Below are positions 61,884 to 64,000 of a stretch of 64,000 bases of DNA, piece by piece. Position numbers and translations under genes: made by a program. The stretch is from JBHOQX01 sp042408595 (GTDB lineage: Bacteria; Chloroflexota; Chloroflexia; Chloroflexales; Roseiflexaceae): assembly GCA_042408595.1 (NCBI GenBank), contig JBHOQX010000129.1:76999-140998 (forward strand), given 5' to 3'. Position 1 is the stretch's first letter. Each line of letters opens with the position of its first letter. The notes beneath the pieces are model-generated. The model searched no databases. It worked only from the letters and a program-made list of their open reading frames with translations, and was not told the origin of the DNA.

Positions 61884-61957
61884 GTATCTTCCTCCTCAGT
61901 GTAGGCGCCCTGTTCTCTTACAACCCTATCCGAATCTCTGTAAAGAGCGTGGTACCG

Positions 61958-61973
61958 GCCGCCTGCAGGCGGC
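61958..61973. repeat. 16-bp perfect palindrome in the sufU-sufB gap
   Basis: GCCGCCTGCAGGCGGC. A close relative, GCCGCCTTCAGGCGG, lies at 10323-10337 before potD, so it may be a short dispersed palindrome. The 226-bp gap holds no gene. Confidence 0.5.
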
Positions 61974-62109
61974 ACTACAATGCCCATCACATCGCTATAT
62001 GTTCACGTCCGGGCGAATCGAGGTCGGGATCTCGGGGTATCTCTGCTACTTCGGCTTCGCTCACATCACGACGGTAGATCTGAGATCGATGGAGACCTGG
62101 ATAGCCACA

Positions 62110-62505
62110 TCAGAGTTCCTCGTCCTCAACCCGCCCGACGCCGTACAACCCAGCCTTCAGCGTCTTCAGCGGCAGGAGCGCGCACTTGATCCGTACGGGA
62201 TTCTTGTCCAGCGGGATGCCGATTAGATCGAGCATCGCCTGCCGGTCCAAGCGCTTCGCCTCCTCCACCGGCATGCCGATCAACTCGTCGGTCAGCATCG
62301 AGGCGGCGGCCTGGCTGATAGCGCAGCCGCGCCCCATGAAGCGCGCCTCGGCGATCACGCCGTCCACGATCCGCAGGTCGAGCCGCACGCGGTCGCCGCA
62401 GAGCGGGTTGTGCTCCTCGTGCGAGATGTCCGGGTTCTCCAGCGTCCCCGCGTTGTGCGGATGCCGGGAATGCTCCAGGATCAACTCGCGGTACATGTCG
62501 TCCAT
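62110..62505 (-). CDS. sufU: Fe-S assembly sulfur-transfer protein SufU
   Basis: 131 residues from ATG at 62505. The three zinc-binding/active cysteines are in NPLCGDRV, RGCAISQAAASML and RIKCALLPLKTLKAG, with Asp in C-G-D. The 18-residue SufU insertion relative to IscU fits the VEEAKRLDRQAMLD region. It accepts persulfide sulfur from SufS and passes it to SufBCD, as in Gram-positive bacteria. It follows sufS on the minus strand with a 64-bp gap. Confidence 0.93.
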   Translation of the reverse strand: MDDMYRELILEHSRHPHNAGTLENPDISHEEHNPLCGDRVRLDLRIVDGVIAEARFMGRGCAISQAAASMLTDELIGMPVEEAKRLDRQAMLDLIGIPLDKNPVRIKCALLPLKTLKAGLYGVGRVEDEEL

Positions 62506-62568
62506 AGTGCATCGCCCGCCGTGCCTGGTGTGTCCTCTGGAGCGTGGATTCAACCGACGCATCACACG

Positions 62569-63801
62569 CTACGCGAGCATGCTGCGCGCCTTCTCCAGCC
62601 CCGCCGCCAACCGGTCGATCTCTTCCGGGATATTGTACATATAAAACGAGGCGCGTGTCGTCGCCGGCACGTCCAGCAGCGCATGGAGCGGCTGGCAGCA
62701 ATGGTGCCCGGCGCGCACCGCCACGCCCTCGCCGTCCAGCACCTGTGCCACGTCGTGCGGATGCACCCCGTCGAGCGTGAAGCTGATCGCGCCGCCGCGC
62801 GCCGCCAGGTCGGGCGGGCCGTAGAGCCGCAGCCCCTCGACGGCGCTCAGCCGATCCAGCGCATAGCCGGTGAGCGCCAGCTCGTGGGCGTGGATGCGCG
62901 CCATGCCGACCTCGCTGAGGAAGTCGCAGGCCTCGCCGAGCGCGATCGCCTCGCCGATCGCCGGCGTCCCGGCCTCGAAGCGCGCCGGCACGTCGGCGAA
63001 GGTCGTCCCTTCCAGCGTGACGGTCTTGATCATCGATCCGCCGCCAAGGAACGGGGGCATCGCCTCCAGCAGCGCCCGCCGCCCCCACAACACGCCGATC
63101 CCGGTCGGGGCGCACATCTTGTGCCCACTGAACGCCAGGAAGTCGATGCCGAGCGCCTGCACGTCCACCGGCATGTGCGGCACGCTCTGCGCGCCGTCCA
63201 CCAGCACCAGCGCCCCGGCGTCGTGCGCCCGCGCCGCGATCTCCGCCACCGGGTTGACCGTGCCGAGCACGTTCGACTGGTGCGTCAGCGCCACCAGGCG
63301 GACGCCACGCAGCTTCGCGTCCAGATCGTCGAGCGCCAGCCGCCCCGCGCCGTCGATCGGCAGATAGTCGAGCGCTGCCCCGGTGCGCTGCGTCAGCATC
63401 TGCCACGGCACCAGGTTCGAGTGATGCTCCATCACCGTGAGCAGGATGCGGTCGCCAGGGCGCAGGTTAGCGTCGCCCCAGGCCCGTGCCACCAGGTTGA
63501 TCGCCTCCGTCGTGTTGCGGACGAACACGATCTCGCGCGCGCTCTGTGCGTTGAGGAAGCGCGCCACCTTGCCGCGCGCCCGCTCGTAGGCGAAGGTCGC
63601 CTCTTCGCTCAGCCGGTAGACGCCGCGGTGGACATTGGCGTTGTAGCGCCGGTAGTAGTCCTCCAGGCATTCGATCACCCGGCGCGGCTTCTGCGACGAC
63701 GCCCCGCTGTCGAGATAGGCCAACGGCCGCCCGTTCACCTCCTGCTGCAGGATGGGGAACTCGCGCCGCAGCGCCAGGATGTCGAATTGGGTCAGGCTCA
63801 T
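62569..63801 (-). CDS. sufS: Cysteine desulfurase SufS
   Basis: 410 residues from ATG at 63801. LAYLDSGASSQKPRRVIECL, NANVHRGVYRLSEEATFAYE, FVRNTTEAINLVA, VMEHHSNLVPWQ, PLP lysine FSGHKMCAPTGIGVLWG, catalytic Cys in RAGHHCCQPLHALLD. This is the canonical SufS of the suf cluster, whereas the copy at 40317 has R-H-C. It mobilises sulfur from cysteine to SufU. Upstream lies a possible leaderless promoter and then an IS5-type fragment. Confidence 0.95.
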   Translation of the reverse strand: MSLTQFDILALRREFPILQQEVNGRPLAYLDSGASSQKPRRVIECLEDYYRRYNANVHRGVYRLSEEATFAYERARGKVARFLNAQSAREIVFVRNTTEAINLVARAWGDANLRPGDRILLTVMEHHSNLVPWQMLTQRTGAALDYLPIDGAGRLALDDLDAKLRGVRLVALTHQSNVLGTVNPVAEIAARAHDAGALVLVDGAQSVPHMPVDVQALGIDFLAFSGHKMCAPTGIGVLWGRRALLEAMPPFLGGGSMIKTVTLEGTTFADVPARFEAGTPAIGEAIALGEACDFLSEVGMARIHAHELALTGYALDRLSAVEGLRLYGPPDLAARGGAISFTLDGVHPHDVAQVLDGEGVAVRAGHHCCQPLHALLDVPATTRASFYMYNIPEEIDRLAAGLEKARSMLA

Positions 63802-63809
63802 AGCGAGTG

Positions 63810-63815
63810 ATAATA
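63810..63815 (-). promoter_or_regulatory. TATTAT -10-like element 9 nt from the sufS start
   Basis: Minus strand CAAT-TATTAT, ending 8 nt before ATG, again fitting a leaderless mRNA. No ribosome site is seen. Confidence 0.35.
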
Positions 63816-63861
63816 ATTGAGACGTGGCGGCGTGTGCCCACTCACGCAATGCATCACAGCT

Positions 63862-64000
63862 AAGAAACTATCTCAAAACTCTGTTGCCGCCAGACGAACG
63901 GAGCGGCGATACCAAATCCATCCACACGCGAGCTTGAGCAGCCCGAGGTAGTTCGATGCTTTCTTGTCGTAGCGCACCAGAATGGCGCGACACGTGCTTA
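63862..64000 (-). mobile_element. IS5-type insertion sequence, left end
   Basis: Contains the C-terminal end of a DDE transposase (63873-64000) and about 12 bp of flank to the putative element end near 63862 (GTTTCTTAG on the coding strand). The rest lies beyond the window. Confidence 0.75.
63873..64000 (-). CDS. IS5-family transposase, C-terminal fragment (continues beyond window)
   Basis: 41 codons ending in TGA at 63873, reading RAILVRYDKKASNYLG, LLKLACGWIWYRRSV, then RLAATEF. The R-Y-D-K-x-A-x-N-Y-L ... W-x-R-R ending is the typical C-terminus of IS5-group transposases (the region after the DDE Glu). The gene enters from the right edge, so completeness cannot be judged. It sits about 70 bp upstream of sufS and points towards it. 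Confidence 0.8.
   Translation of the reverse strand, partial: STCRAILVRYDKKASNYLGLLKLACGWIWYRRSVRLAATEF

Noticed and set aside
62410..63810. 466-codon plus-strand frame over sufS and sufU
   Set aside because: Antisense shadow of two well-supported genes.

Overview
The window is GC-rich, gene-dense bacterial DNA and reads as a member of Chloroflexota (probably class Chloroflexia). This rests on inference from several traits. The peptidase at 2.7 kb carries C-terminal 'GG-FG-PLTEE ... QFFERA' modules of a kind common in that phylum. A contiguous mreBCD-mrdA-minCDE block is present. SufBSU-type Fe-S assembly genes, Ala/Pro/Thr-linker lipoproteins and many GT39/GT87-type glycosyltransferases are also present. 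No rRNA, tRNA or CRISPR array was recognised.

Layout. 1-7.1 kb: a secreted GH5-type glycosidase running off the left edge, a secreted M14-like peptidase, a small secreted protein, a one-chain fusion of a phospholipid N-methyltransferase with phosphatidylserine decarboxylase, and a ybaK-tfoX-like pair. 7.3-12.3 kb: a complete potABCD polyamine importer and a four-helix membrane protein. 12.5-20.4 kb: a 29-residue Cys-rich microprotein gene, then the cell-shape and septum-placement block mreB-mreC-mreD-mrdA-minC-minD-minE. 20.5-26.4 kb: AI-2E-type permease, fabI, a GT4 glycosyltransferase, a NUDIX hydrolase and a PLP aminotransferase.

26.4-43.6 kb is an accessory-looking block. It starts with a 780-bp regulatory-looking gap. 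Then come two dipeptide/oligopeptide-type ABC importers (each two permeases plus a lipoprotein receptor; no ATPase gene for either in the window), a GNAT acetyltransferase, four luciferase-like flavin monooxygenases, a SufS-like cysteine desulfurase, the remnant of a flavin reductase/nitroreductase, a DUF1684 protein and an SsuE-type FMN reductase. The best reading is import and oxidative breakdown of organosulfur (or related) compounds, feeding sulfur to cysteine desulfuration.

43.6-55.1 kb: a GT39-like membrane glycosyltransferase, a fumarylacetoacetase-fold hydrolase, purF, a HhH-GPD DNA glycosylase, an MscS channel, a histidine phosphatase, tag, a single-domain response regulator and a hydantoinase B/oxoprolinase-type subunit. 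55.2-59.4 kb: a glycan/sugar-nucleotide cluster (GT2, epimerase, DegT aminotransferase, and a broken chimeric glycosyltransferase). 59.4-64 kb, minus strand: sufS-sufU-sufB followed by a roadblock-like protein and a Rieske protein, with an IS5-type transposase fragment at the right edge.

Two features run through the window. First, many promoters look like an extended -10 (TGN-TATAAT) without a clear -35; a few sit so close to the start codon that leaderless mRNAs are likely. Second, many gene junctions contain short tracts of 7- or 8-nt degenerate tandem repeats. They often begin at the stop codon of one gene, end just before the next start, and are paired as inverted arms. The same kind of tract also lies inside three coding sequences. 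This second feature is the most unusual thing in the window.
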